In this document: in pieces, positions 1-10,246 of the stretch
Position numbering within the stretch: the first letter of the stretch is position 1
Layout: each line of letters begins with the position of its first letter
Assembly (NCBI GenBank): GCA_949126835.1
Contig: OX421500.1
Location: 15,678,681-15,742,680 of the forward strand
Source of the DNA: Anisus vortex
Taxonomy: Eukaryota; Mollusca; Gastropoda; Planorbidae
Length of the DNA: 64,000 nt
Direction of reading: 5' to 3'
Notes under the pieces: generated by a model
Told to the model about the DNA's origin: nothing
The model's database searches: none
The model's input: the letters and a program-made list of their open reading frames with translations, nothing else
Program-made: the position numbers and the translations under genes

Positions 1-256
1 TCAACTGGACGGAAGGTGTATCGGCCAAATGTGTTCAACTGGACGGAAGGTGTATCGGCCAAATGTGTTCAACTGGACGGAAGGTGTATTGGCCAAATGT
101 GTTCAACTGGACGGAAGGTGTATCGGCCAAATGTGTTCAACTGGACGGAAGGTGTATCGGCCAAATGTGTTCAACTGGACGGAAGGTGTATCGGCCAAAT
201 GTGTTCAACTGGACGGAAGGTGTATCGGCCAAATGTGTTCAACTGTGTTCAAATGT
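1..256. repeat. 34-bp minisatellite, about 7 units, cut by window edge
   Basis: Seven near-identical 34-bp units (each beginning TCAACTGGACGGAAGGTGTA) run from base 1 to about 238, then degenerate into shortened TCAAATGTGT pieces to about 256. One unit has a C-to-T change (TATTGGCC for TATCGGCC). The array continues beyond the left edge. Because 34 is not a multiple of 3, all three forward frames stay open here; these frames are not genes. A poly-T run follows at about 278-292. Confidence 0.95.
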
Positions 257-2063
257 GTTCAACTGGATGGGGTTTCTTTTTTTTTTTTTTTTCTTGTTTT
301 GGTGGTCAAAACACGTTTTAGATTAATTGCTAAATAGCACAGAGACGGGAAAATATTGATAGAATGTTTTGTACAATTTATTTAGACCTTTGTGTCAACA
401 TTGGGCCAATTTCTGGTCCTTATAGTGTTGTGATAGGGCTTCAGTATTGTATGCTTATCGAGGTACGGAAACCTCAAAGTGGAGGCATTTTTTTCTAAAG
501 CAAAGATCCCATTGAAAACTATGCTGATTTAGCATAGTGCGTGTGTTATTGGCCACGGGATACGATGGGATTGCGTGGTCGGCATAATACAGATTCAATT
601 ATACTTGCTTAATTATACAACGATAATCATCACAATCTTCTTTCTGCAGTGAAACAGACAGACAGATTAATAGACGGATAGACGGGTAGACGAATGGACG
701 AATAGACATATAGGTAGATAGCTAGATAGATAGGCCATACACAGATAGATAAATAGATATTCGGCAATCGATTTCCACCTCGATGGCCAGTTCTGGTCTT
801 TAAGATATACAAAGACTACAAGATTAGTAATTAGGAATCCGTTTTTAACATCAAAAATGATTATGCGATCAAAGTGTTAGTCGCGTTAGGTTAAATTTAG
901 CTTTGTTTATAAAATAAATTTGTCAAGAGTTGATTTCTTGGTTATTGAAAAAAAAAACAGGCCGTAGATACATAAAACAAAAAAACGAAAATTCTTTTGC
1001 ATCAAGCAATACTTTGAGATTATAAAAAGGTGATTCTTCACGTCTGACATTCACAATCCATCGTTTTCTTTCGGCAACATCTTTTGTTAATTGCACACAA
1101 TTTAATCCTCTATATCTTTTCTTACTCGCAGAACAACCAATAACGCATCACATAGACATGTTGTTTTTGTATCAAATGAACGAATGGGACCGGAAATGTT
1201 ATACACTTCCAACCTTTATGCATGCATAATATTTAAGACTTGTCAATAGTGACACCACTGCCACCTAACGGATCTTTACGTTTCTCTTATTTTCCTTCTT
1301 CTTCTTCTTCGTACTTATATTTTTCCACTTTGTCTACATATTACCAGGGGAGACTAACTCGTGACTTGCCTTTGACGTGAGCCTTGTAGACCCAGCGGCA
1401 CGTTATGTTTGCCATCTGGATTGTCGCCTCCCATCCACCGGGGGTCTGTCTACATCATCCTAATCCCACTGCACACACACTCACACGCACCACATGCGTA
1501 CACAATAGGGTTTTGTTATAAATATATAAGTGTCCCAACCAGGGTGGTCAAATTAATAGTAGGTCGAGAGGGAGAGGGGGGGGGGGGGTATTGAGGCTTT
1601 GTATTGTTATTTATTACCTAGCTAGAGTTGTATTGTATTTTATTGTTCTATTCGATATCCTGTAGAGTTCCGTTATGGAATTTTGGATAAAGTTCTAAGC
1701 AGACTCTGTGCTAGTTATTTTGTCCCTGTTTGACTTTGTATACTGTAGCGGGTTGTGACAAAGTTGGAGGCTAATAGTTTTGTATAACCAAAGAGAAGTA
1801 TTTCTTGCTATGTGTGTGGTCTCTATTCAAAATTATTTCATCTTCAGTTAACATTTTAATATCTTCAAAGCATACCCAACAATTTCAGTTTATTTTTTTC
1901 TTTAGAAAAGTAAACATTTTATTAAAGAAAACGTTTTGTTGTAAGATATATTTGTATACTAAGTGTAAATCGTAAATGTTTACTTTCTTACGTTTTTTAA
2001 AAGCACAATGCCTACGTATTGTTTGAACTTTATACAATAATTGGTATGAAATAGGCTTAATGT
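257..2063. other. Non-coding stretch with minor repeat debris
   Basis: No supportable gene. A decayed minus-strand SINE piece lies at about 546-592 (TTGGCCACGGGATACGATGG against the family's TGGCCACGGCATACTAGG). A degenerate AGACAGATAGATA-type microsatellite spans about 655-750, and a G-run lies at 1575-1588. The rest is AT-rich and unrecognised. Confidence 0.5.
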
Positions 2064-2305
2064 ATTCCGGGCAGACCAGTCTGATCTTTAAGACCTGTGA
2101 AACAGCGTTCACAAGTCTCCGTGGCGACGGCATACTACTGGATTGTGTGGACAGCACAATGCACAGACGCTTTTCTCTTTGCCCCAACTTATTTCATATG
2201 CTCATTACAGCTTGGTAGACGCAGGAACACCTTCCAGCCCTGGGAACAAATCCTATCCGTTACCTGGGACCTTCGGTACGCTGGCCAAGATCGCCGCTCC
2301 TCAAA
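2064..2305 (-). mobile_element. Decayed tRNA-derived SINE copy
   Basis: Old minus-strand copy of the window's common SINE. The tail half (GACCTGTGAAACAGCGTTCAC, GGATTGTGTGGACAGCACAA) and central half are recognisable by eye. The tRNA-like head with the B box is heavily mutated. No target-site duplication found. Confidence 0.7.
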
Positions 2306-3554
2306 GTGTATGTTTAATTTAAACAATCAATTCCTATACTTAAGTACCATATACATACTATACACTTTTCTGTTGTGTAAATTCAGATCGGGGAAGTAAA
2401 GTTAACTGGTTTCAGTCGTTTTTCGGCACACAAGGATTTGTGTGGCCAGCACAACGCCCCCAGCTCTATATTACAATTGTTTATATTAGATCCAGAATGA
2501 GAGAGACAGCTGATATTTAAAGTTAAAAGTTGCTTAGATATAGACACTAAGTGTGTTTATTGGCACGTTTGTATTTTATGGAAAGACTTGGTGGGAGATG
2601 GATGGATTAACGGCCCTTCTTTTTTAACATGCACTACCCATTAATGCATGCTATCCTTGACGACCCGATATTTTACGTAGGAAAATTGTGAATGTTTTTT
2701 TTTTAAAGATTACATTACATGATTGTTTAATTATTTAAACATGACTATTTTAATATCATTTACATATGATATTGCATTATACTTTAGTTATTTTTTTTAT
2801 TGATTCGGTTTCAAAACGTTATTGAGAGAGGCCTATCACGTTGCATAATATCGTGGCTTTTACAATATGACTTCTTAACCCTTACAGTCCCGGGCGCGTA
2901 TATAGCGGAACTGAAGGCAGCATAGATAGAAGTAGGTCGGTACAGGAAGGGTTAACTTCATTGACTCATCACAACATATGATATTATAGTTAGTTAAATA
3001 CTATTTCTTAACATCTTTGTCCCAGAGGTATTTGTAAGATATATCCACCCCCACCCCCATATAACCAAACAACAGGATGCTTGACCCCTTACGAACCCAT
3101 GGCTCGTGCTGATTGTTGTGGTCAGTCAAATATTTGGCCGCACCCGACCACCGAAATCTGAATGTGAGGGACGCACGCTAAACTGGGATTAAGTGGTCAC
3201 TCTCTCGGTCAGCTCCATAAAAAGTCCACGAAGAGGTCGGTGTGACACACGGGCGCCTGGTCAAGATTTGTGAGCTCTCCTTCCCCGCCCCCTTATCCGT
3301 CTGTAAAACGGACAAGGGAAGGGGGGGGGGGGGCTCGTATCGAATCATTGGTCATTGAACCAAACGTACCTGCTTAAGGGGGAGTTGTGTATTTTAAAGT
3401 GAAAGTTTGTGTTTATGGAAAGAGCACAAAGGGCAGGTCACACTGCGACGACCATTCTACTCCAATAACAAAAGGTATTTAAAAATAACAGTGAGAACTG
3501 TATGCAATATATAAAACACTGAGCTGGGGGAGTATGGGATTGATTTAGCTTTAT
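2306..3554. other. AT-rich intergenic stretch
   Basis: No gene recognised. A short SINE-like scrap (GATTTGTGTGGCCAGCACAA) sits near 2425-2460 and a G-run at about 3320-3332. Confidence 0.4.
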
Positions 3555-3822
3555 AAGTAAAGTATCCCGTCGGACCAATTTGATCCATAGGGCCGGTGAA
3601 GCAGCGTTCACCGTTTTCTGTGGCCACGGCATACTAGGTTATTGTGTGGCCAGCACAATGCACAGCCACCTTTACTTTACCCCAAACTAAGGTCAGGTAC
3701 CTATCAGAGCTGGGTAGAGTAAGGGACACCCCCCAGACATGGGGTAAATTCCTAGCCTTGACCAGGATTCGAACCCAGGACCATCGGTACGCTAGTCGAA
3801 CGCGCTGCGACCACAGTGCCCA
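3555..3822 (-). mobile_element. tRNA-derived SINE, near full length
   Basis: Representative copy of the family. Read on the minus strand it has, in order: a tRNA-like head with a B-box (GGTTCGAATCCTGG), a linker, a central block (GTGTCCCT..., CCAGCTCTGATAGGTACCTG, then a GGGGTAAAGTAAAGG motif), and a tail block containing GCCGTGGCCACAGAAA and GAACGCTGCTTCACC, ending near GGGATACTTTAC. Such elements are transcribed by Pol III and mobilised by a partner LINE; that is family knowledge. The partner is not identified here. A 55/56-bp tandem array starts about 9 bp beyond its head end. Confidence 0.9.
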
Positions 3823-3830
3823 ATAAACTA

Positions 3831-4001
3831 TAATACTCAATGGTTATTTGGGGAGATGTACCTTTATTAACTGCCGACTATATATTTAATACTCAATGGT
3901 TATTTGGGGAGATGTACCTTTATTAACTGCCGACTATATATTTATACTCAATGGTTATTTGGGGAGATGTATCTTTATTAACTGCCGACTATATATTTAT
4001 C
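3831..4001. repeat. 55/56-bp tandem repeat, 3 units
   Basis: Three nearly identical units starting at about 3835, 3891 and 3946, each beginning ACTCAATGGTTATTTGGGGA and ending TATATATTTA. The third unit has one C-to-T change. It abuts the SINE at 3555-3822. Confidence 0.95.
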
Positions 4002-4234
4002 CGTGTCTTGACTAAAGTTATTCCCCTTTTAAAGTCAAATTGATTACGACACAATCGATACATATTTTATTTTTTCCTTCTATATTGATCGTGGCTAGAT
4101 GAAGGATGATGTAGATTGTTGGGGAAAGCATGGGCGTCTATATAATGGAGTAATGCAGCTCCATAAGAGTCAAGTATAGAGTCACCATACACATAATGAT
4201 AACAATACTCCCCCACCTTTCATGTGGCCGTTTG

Positions 4235-4470
4235 TAAAGTCTTTAATTATACAATACGGACGCCCCTTCTATAAATAATATTATTGCGTCCTACACTTAT
4301 CAGAGGTTTCAGTCAAGTCTTGCATTTTCATTAGTGTATTAAAATGATGTTAAGATGATGTCGTTTTCTTGTTTGTTCGGGAAACCCATTCCATTCCCGT
4401 TTTTCCACTCGCCAAGAAAGCGTACTAATGTGCATTTGTTCTTGTATGTGGGATCAGTAAAGTGTTTTTA
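4235..4470 (-). mobile_element. LINE-B 3' end (non-LTR retrotransposon relic)
   Basis: Minus-strand copy of a dispersed 3' terminus seen at least six times in the window. The reverse complement contains the end of an ORF2-like frame (WNGFPEQTRK type) and then a conserved 3' UTR block including GTAGGACGCAATAAT. This copy is diverged and lacks a clean tail. The best-preserved relatives are at 59500-59780 and 41480-41700. Confidence 0.7.
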
Positions 4471-4756
4471 TCCCCATGATTATATGACAATTGTAATAGG
4501 TTGTAATGGTCTGTATTTCTAAGCAAGAATGTAATGTCATACATTGTTATTATTTTATCCTTTGCCCTTCTCTCTCTGTGTCTGTGTGTGTTTGTCGTGA
4601 CCTATTTTACCAAATTAAAAGTGATCACTGAAATCTAGAGACGCAATGCAACCTGCTACCCCCCTTAGCCCCCATCCCTTTTGCCCCCCCCCCCCCCCAT
4701 CCGCCGTAATGATCAACATAATTAAATTAAGTTTTCAAATGTTTGGATTGTAATAC

Positions 4757-5043
4757 CACCACTCCCCTTATCCCACCACTCCCCTTATCCCACCACTCCC
4801 CTTATCCCACCACTCCCCTTATCCCACCACTCCCCTTATCCCACCACTCCCCTTATCCCACCACTCCCCTTATCCCACCACTCCCCTTATCCCACCACTC
4901 CCCTTATCCCACCACTCCCCTTATCCCACCACTCCCCTTATCCCACCACTCCCCTTATCCCACCACTCCCCTTATCCCACCACTCCCCTTATCCCACCAC
5001 TCCCCTTATACCACCACTCCCCTTATCCCACCACTCCCCTTTT
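4757..5043. repeat. 17-bp minisatellite, about 17 units
   Basis: Unit TCCCACCACTCCCCTTA repeated about 17 times with very few changes (one ATACC variant near 5010). The open frame of repeated SHHSPYPTTPLIPPLPL peptides is a by-product of the 17-bp period and is not a gene. Confidence 0.97.
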
Positions 5044-5897
5044 CAAACTTTAACGCCCCCCCCTCTCTCTCTCCACGACCCGTTCAAAGAACCCTATTCT
5101 TGAATTCTTCTCCCAACAAGAATTGTTTGTGAACGTCCCCTAGCACGGTGGTGGCGCGAGACGCCCTCTAGAACGGCGGACCGTAGACGGCTGCTCCCCA
5201 CCTCCCCACCACGCCCTTGCCCCGGCCTGCCCCACATGGTTCGACGTTAAAACACTGACAGTATTCTCAGCACTGAAACGAAAGAACAAACATGGCCGAC
5301 CCCGGGAGTACAGCGGAACGGTGCCGCGACATCGGCAGTTGGGGGGGGGGGGGTAGAATTAGGATTCCGTGCGGCGAACATGACCGGAATACGAAAACGA
5401 ACGCGCTGGTGGAGGGTGTGTGCCTCCCCCCCCCATCCATTCCCCCCTCCCCCTCTGGTGTCCGGTGATTCTGCCGCAGTAATATAATCCTGAATTATTA
5501 TTATTATTTTGTTTATGAAAGGCTTTTGTTATTTAAAGAGTTGGAAAAGTGAGCGTGGCGGGGCAGGGGATGGGGCGCGAGACGTGTACGAGGGGGAACG
5601 GGTAGTTTGCGCCCCCCTCTCCCTCCTCAATTCCTCTCACTCGTTTTCCCTATTCCACCTTTCGGAGTCCGCTTGCATAATTTTACCATTGGTTTTTGAA
5701 AACCCATTGTCTCGGTTAGGCCCCGCGCCATGGCCGACAGGTCTTTTTTTTTTCCAGCGCGTACTGGATTCAAATTACGACTTTAAAAATATTCTTTTTT
5801 GCTCTGTCAAAATAAAACCAGAAAGAGAAATAAAGAAAGAGAAGTTAAAGGAGGGGGGGGGGAATGAAAAGGCAAAAATATATATAATATATATACT
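5044..5897. other. G+C-rich, CpG-bearing stretch without a recognised gene
   Basis: Richer in G+C and CpG than its surroundings, especially about 5130-5420, with several C and G homopolymers. One open frame at 5509-6033 (+) has no recognisable domain and runs into the hAT terminus at about 5898, so I do not call it a gene. A promoter or CpG island is possible but unsupported. Confidence 0.35.
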
Positions 5898-6224
5898 TAG
5901 GGGTCGGCAACTTATGGCACGCGTGCCAAGCTTAGCACGCGGAGCGATTTTCAATGGCACTCGAGAAACCTCAAAGAGCTGCTTTTTATTTATGAAAAAA
6001 AAAACATTTTCCGGTTCGACACCTGACCGTTGAAGCGGATGTTAATGAATGACAGAGCGACACATTTCAATATGTTGAACGCATTTACAAAGGACGGGGT
6101 CAAACAGCACTTGAACTTTTAGATCACTGGATTGGATTTGCATATATCTTGAGTGAAATCAATTTCAAAACATTGAACTAAATGTATTTCCGTTTATAAA
6201 GAAATGTATTAAGATGGATAGTTG

Positions 6225-6621
6225 GGCATTTTTAGAAGCACTCAAAGTGGAGTTTCAAGACTTACACATTCATGGACTCATTTTTTCATACCTCATCAAG
6301 CTTAACTGTCTTCTAACTTTTTCTTACTATCCCTCTTATATGTATATGTTTGTTTTTTTTTAAAGTGGAGGAATATTGGCAATTTTAAAACGCAGCCATT
6401 TGAATTTTAAACATTTAAAGAAATGGGCATCGAAATGTGCCAATTTGCGGGAAAATCTGGTTGGAATCTGGTTAGGAAAGTCATCTGTTATTCTCAACTG
6501 CCAGGCATTCGCTCTACTTTCAGCTTTTGGTTCAACTTTCACTTGTGAGCAGTATTTAGTACACATGAATGCTGTGTTAAACATACAAAGAGGTCACTTA
6601 CATTTCACTACACAGAAATGA
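6225..6621 (+). pseudogene. Decayed hAT transposase, C-terminal part
   Basis: An 81-residue frame at 6376-6621 contains LSAFGSTFTCEQYLVHMNAV followed by a short basic stretch. This closely resembles the C-terminal hAT dimerisation/insertion domain (FGSTYxCExxFSxMN... in intact members). A weaker match continues upstream to about 6225 in another frame (SWAFLEALKVEFQDLHIH). The catalytic core (DDE/RW region) is not readable as a continuous frame. It is flanked by hAT termini of the short MITEs, so the MITEs may be deletion derivatives of this element. Broken and surely inactive. Confidence 0.65.
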
Positions 6622-6839
6622 CTAAATATGTATCTGCCATTATAAATTAGCAAAGAGCATTCAAGACAAGAAGCTCATTAATTGATTGAGATACTGACTA
6701 ATTACATTTTAAATAGTTTTTATGCTCATCTTCTATAATTGAACATAAAAAAAGGAAATTCTAAAACAAATTGTGTTTTTATCAATTTAATAAATATAGG
6801 AAACTTTTTAATATCATTATATTATCGTCGGCATCCGTC

Positions 6840-6854
6840 CGTCTCCAAGAGACG
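6840..6854 (-). other. LINE-A 3' UTR stem-loop
   Basis: CGTCTCCAAGAGACG is a 6-bp stem with a 3-base loop just before the element's 3' end. The other LINE-A copy has the same stem with a different loop (13193-13206). It may be a 3' recognition hairpin for the reverse transcriptase (inference). Confidence 0.55.
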
Positions 6855-6865
6855 ATGGTGTAGCT

Positions 6866-7959
6866 TCATGGCAAAGGTGACCAGCTGCACCGCCGAGAAT
6901 GGCTGTGGAGGCCAACTCGGGAGTGGCAATCCCTGCCGCACTTCAGGCATTTGAAGGTGGATGGCTGTTGTAAAGGAACGTTCCGCCTCGCTCTTTTCTG
7001 GATGGCAGCTTCCATGCGCCCAGTTTCTGCGCGGGATGTGCCAAGCCTGACTGCGAGCCTCCAAGTTGGTCGGTCAGAAGCTTGGCATTCCCATGTGTCA
7101 AGGTCAATTGAGCTCTCGTTCAGGTCTCTTTTGCAAAGGTCCTTGAATCGCAGTTTTAAGCGCCCTATCTTCCGGTGGCCTTCGACCAGTTCTCCATAGA
7201 GGAGGTCTTTAGGAATGCGACCTGCATTCATCCTTTTCACATGGCCGAGCCACCTGAGGCGTTTCTCACTGAGCACAGCGTGAAGGCTGCTCATGTTGGC
7301 TCTCCCCAGCACCTCTGTGTTGGAGACCCTGTCCTGCCACTTGATCTGCAGTATTCTCCGTAGGCACCTCATATGGAAGCTGTTGAGTTTCTTCTCGTGC
7401 CTCGCGTAGGTGGTCCATGACTCACAGCCATACAGGAGAGTGCTGAGTACGCAGGCGTGGTAGACGCGCAGTCTGGTCCTCTCGGTGAGGCTGGAATTGT
7501 CCCACACTCGCTGTTTTAGTTGGGCCATGACTGTGGCTGCCCTGGCGATCCTGCTGTTTATCTCCAAGTCGATGGACTGTGAACTCGAGATAATGGACCC
7601 GAGGTATGTGAAGCTCTCGACAACCTCCAAGGTGTGTCCATCGATGACGATGTTTGGAGGGGTCTCCGTGCCCTGAGCCATGACGTTAGTCTTTTTCAGG
7701 CTTACAGTCAGGCCGAACTCCTTGCATGCCTGAGAGAAGCAAGTGACGAGCTGCTGGAGTCCGTCTTCGGTGTGTGATGTCAACGCTGCATCATCAGCGA
7801 AGAGCATCTCTCGAATGAGGACCTTTTTGGCTTTGGTCTTGGCACGAAGACGCGCTATGTTGTAGAGCTTGCCATCAGACCTGGTGTGAATGAAAACACC
7901 CTCGCTGCAGTCCTTGAAGGCGTGTTGGAGGAGCATGGAGAAAAAGATGCCGAAGAGTG
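6866..7959 (-). pseudogene. LINE-A ORF2 fragment: RT motif C to C-terminal zinc finger
   Basis: Sense half of the twin-primed LINE. It contains the RT catalytic motif C (LFADDAAL), a conserved stretch YGCESWTTYARHEKKLNSF, then LRWLGHVKRMNAGRIPKDL, and a C-terminal C2HC-like finger (CLKCGRDCHSRVGLHSHSRRC: C-x2-C-x12-H-x3-C). It closely parallels the C-terminal half of the ORF at 11145-13184. The frame is still open over the full length. Its upstream codons read past the junction (8005 to 7959) into antisense of the inverted 5' segment and are not LINE protein. Confidence 0.9.
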
Positions 7960-8885
7960 AATAGCTGTGACAGCATTCAGACAGCTGCCGATACAGGCAA
8001 CGCAAGAGGGATGTACGAGGGCATCAAGAAGGCAATAGGTCCAACCCCTTCTAAGACAGCCCCCCTCAAGTCCAAAACAGGCGAGGTTATCACCGATCCG
8101 GAAAGGCAGATGCAGAGGTGGGTAGAGCATTACCTCGAACTGTACGCAACGCAGAACACTGTAACAGACTCCGCTCTCAGAGCGATATCAGACCTGCCGG
8201 TCATGGAGGAGCTTGACACTCCACCCACTTTGGATGAGCTCAGCAAGGCCATCGACCGTCTCGCCTGCGGTAAAGCACCTGGGAGCGACGGAATCCCACC
8301 AGAAGTACTAAAGTGCGGGAAACCAGCCCTGCTACAGCAACTTCACGACCTCCTATGCCTTTGCTGGGAACAGGGTTACATTCCACAAGATATGAGAGAC
8401 GCTAACATCATCACTTTGTACAAAAACAAAGGTGACAGGAGTGACTGTAACAACTATCGGGGCATCTCCCTCCTCAGTATCGTTGGTAAAGCGTACGCCC
8501 GCGTCATCCTTAACCGCCTGCAGACCCTCGCTTCACGCATCTACCCAGAGTCACAGTGTGGCTTCAGGGCTGGTCGATCAACGGTTGACATGATCTTCTC
8601 ACTACGCCAGCTCCGGGAGAAGTGTCAGGAACAGCAGATGCCACTCTATATAGCCTTCATCGACCTCACAAAGGCATTTGATCTGGTCAGCCGAGGCGGA
8701 CTATTCAGCTTGCTGCAGAAGATCGGATGTCCCCCACACATGCTTGCGGTGGTCAGGTTCTTCCACGACAACATGCACAGCACTGTCTGCTACAATGGCG
8801 CAACCTCCAAGGAATTCCCAGTCAGCAGTGGAGTAAAGCAGGGCTGCGTCCTCGCGCCTACACTCTTCGGCATCTTTTTCTCCAT
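7957..8885 (+). pseudogene. LINE-A ORF2 fragment: N-terminal part of RT, inverted
   Basis: Inverted 5' half of the same insertion. The open frame carries the linker before the RT (SIQTAADTGNARGMYEGIKK), the fingers motif (NNYRGISLLSIVGKAYARVI), GFRAGRST, RT motif A (AFIDLTKAFD) and motif B (SSGVKQGCVLAPTLFGIFFS), where it stops at the target-site duplication. All residues after FFS are target-site sequence. It lacks the FADD motif, which is on the other strand segment. It cannot encode a functional enzyme. Confidence 0.9.
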
Positions 8886-9059
8886 CATTATATTATACAA
8901 TTGTTGTAATCATTAGTGTTTAAAAGATAAACTCCTTAATGTTAAATGGACAAACAATTAATGCAGAAAGAATTTATTTACAACTGTTTAACGTAAAGTA
9001 ATTTTATACCTCTAACAATTCAATCTTGTAATGGATACCATAATGCTGGATTTATATAA

Positions 9060-9480
9060 AGAATCAATAATTAGATAATATTAATATTTGTTATATTACA
9101 AAACTTCTTTGGCATCACTATTCAATATAAATTTAGAATCTTTATTTTAATTAAAGGGAGATAATTAGCCCGTTTTTGTTGCGCTAATATTTATAATATT
9201 ATATTGTTATTTTTTTCATTTTATTTTACAAAAGACTAAATGCCTTACAATTTATAACTTTAGAATGACCAAACTGTAGAAAGTATTTGAAAATTATATA
9301 AATATAATCTGTCTAAAAATTATATTTACATTTTTTTAACATTACATAAACTACACAGTTTTTATGATTACAATGTATCACTTCCGCTTAACAATGTTCG
9401 CGCTATGATATATGATTCGAATTTCGTCTTGAACAAATTAAAGAAAATCTCAGTTAAAACTGAGAACAAACCATTATAAT
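9060..9480 (-). mobile_element. Internal fragment related to the hAT family-2 elements
   Basis: The segment with AATTAAAGGGAGATAATTAG, CAAACTGTAGAAAGTATTTG, TTCCGCTTAAC and a CTCAG...CTGAG hairpin matches, in the same orientation, about 61480-61870 of the 1.38-kb hAT at 60705-62087 and, inverted, about 33420-33790 of the hAT at 32973. The GC-rich termini are absent here. It is either a deleted copy or the internal part of the older hAT that surrounds it. Confidence 0.65.
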
Positions 9481-10182
9481 AAAATCAGCAGTTTAAAGAT
9501 CCTTATATTGACAATCAAAAGTCAAAAGACAATGTTGACAATATAGTTACCATAATAAATGTGGTAATAAAATTTTGTATAAATGCAAATAAACAGGATG
9601 GTAATCACAAACGTTATTTAACAAGAAAACCATAAAAACACAGTTTTTATCATACTTCCTTTATTTGCAAACTAAGTTTACCATCATGTAATTAAAAATT
9701 ATCTGTGTCGCAAATCTCAAAAATATATCCTTACTCTGTATGAATTGTTCTAAAAATAATCTAAGCGGATAATTTTTTTTTCTAGCATTGCGCCGAAAAA
9801 GTATAAAAAGTTGCACAGGCATTTTTAACGCGAAATCAACATTTTTCTTATACTTTCCTTTTAAGAAATGAATATTGTCATAAGTGTAGTATTATTAAGT
9901 TGTTTTATGTGAAAATTTGATAGGATGTATTGTTAGTCGGGGCAAGTCTGCTGTCTAAATTTCAGCTCGATTGGACCACGGAAATTGGTCGAATAATCGA
10001 AGCCAATTCTTGCTCCCACGACGCACGCATGATTGCAATCGGACAGACAGAAAATGCAACTTAAAATAAAGGGAGTAAAATAAAAAAAAATATATATAGA
10101 TATATAACAGTTTTCTGTATAGATTTCTTTTGCTTTTGGCATTGGTCTTGCTACGGAGTTAAATTATTTGTTGTTTTTTTTT
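9481..10182. other. AT-rich stretch, no gene seen
   Basis: No supportable gene. A moderately GC-rich segment at about 9940-10055 (TCAGCTCGATTGGACCACGG and GGACAGACAGAAAATGC) looks like another dispersed repeat, but I cannot assign it. Confidence 0.35.
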
Positions 10183-10246
10183 AAAGTATTGACTTTTAGG
10201 CTGTTGGCACGCCGAAGGATTTTGACATCCAAGTTTGGCACACCAT

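Larger units (their letters stand above)
6826..8883 (-). mobile_element. LINE-A copy with twin-priming 5' inversion
   Basis: One insertion bounded by the 13-bp direct repeat ATCATTATATTAT (6813-6825 and 8884-8896). The 3' segment (6826 to about 7959) is sense on the minus strand and carries the C-terminal half of ORF2 plus the 3' UTR. The 5' segment (about 7960-8885) is inverted and carries the preceding half of the RT on the plus strand. Both segments meet at the same element position (codons for LFGIFFS), with about 25 bp present in both copies. This is the structure expected of twin priming in target-primed reverse transcription. The 5' end is also truncated. Confidence 0.9.
5898..10246 (+). 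mobile_element. Old hAT transposon remnant, split by a LINE insertion
   Basis: The left end (TAGGGGTCGGCAAC..., 5898 to about 5985) and a right-end segment (GACTTTTAGGCTGTTGGCACG..., about 10183-10246) match the two ends of the short hAT MITEs at 34707-34915, 44422-44628 and 46566-46765. Between them lies a decayed hAT-type transposase (6225-6621), which suggests the remains of a longer, once-autonomous member of the family. The terminal bases of the right inverted repeat are lost. A twin-primed LINE (6826-8883) and a block shared with a second hAT family (about 9060-9480) lie inside. That the two ends belong to one insertion is inference. Confidence 0.55.

Noticed and set aside
5509..6033. 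174-residue plus-strand ORF as a host gene
   Set aside because: No domain, low-complexity stretches, and its 3' part reads through the hAT terminus at 5898.
6866..8005. Single 379-residue minus-strand gene
   Set aside because: Its first ~16 codons are antisense of the inverted LINE segment; only the part below 7959 is LINE protein.
7957..8916. Separate plus-strand LINE insertion next to a minus-strand one
   Set aside because: Shared breakpoint, one pair of target duplications around both halves and complementary content show a single twin-primed insertion.
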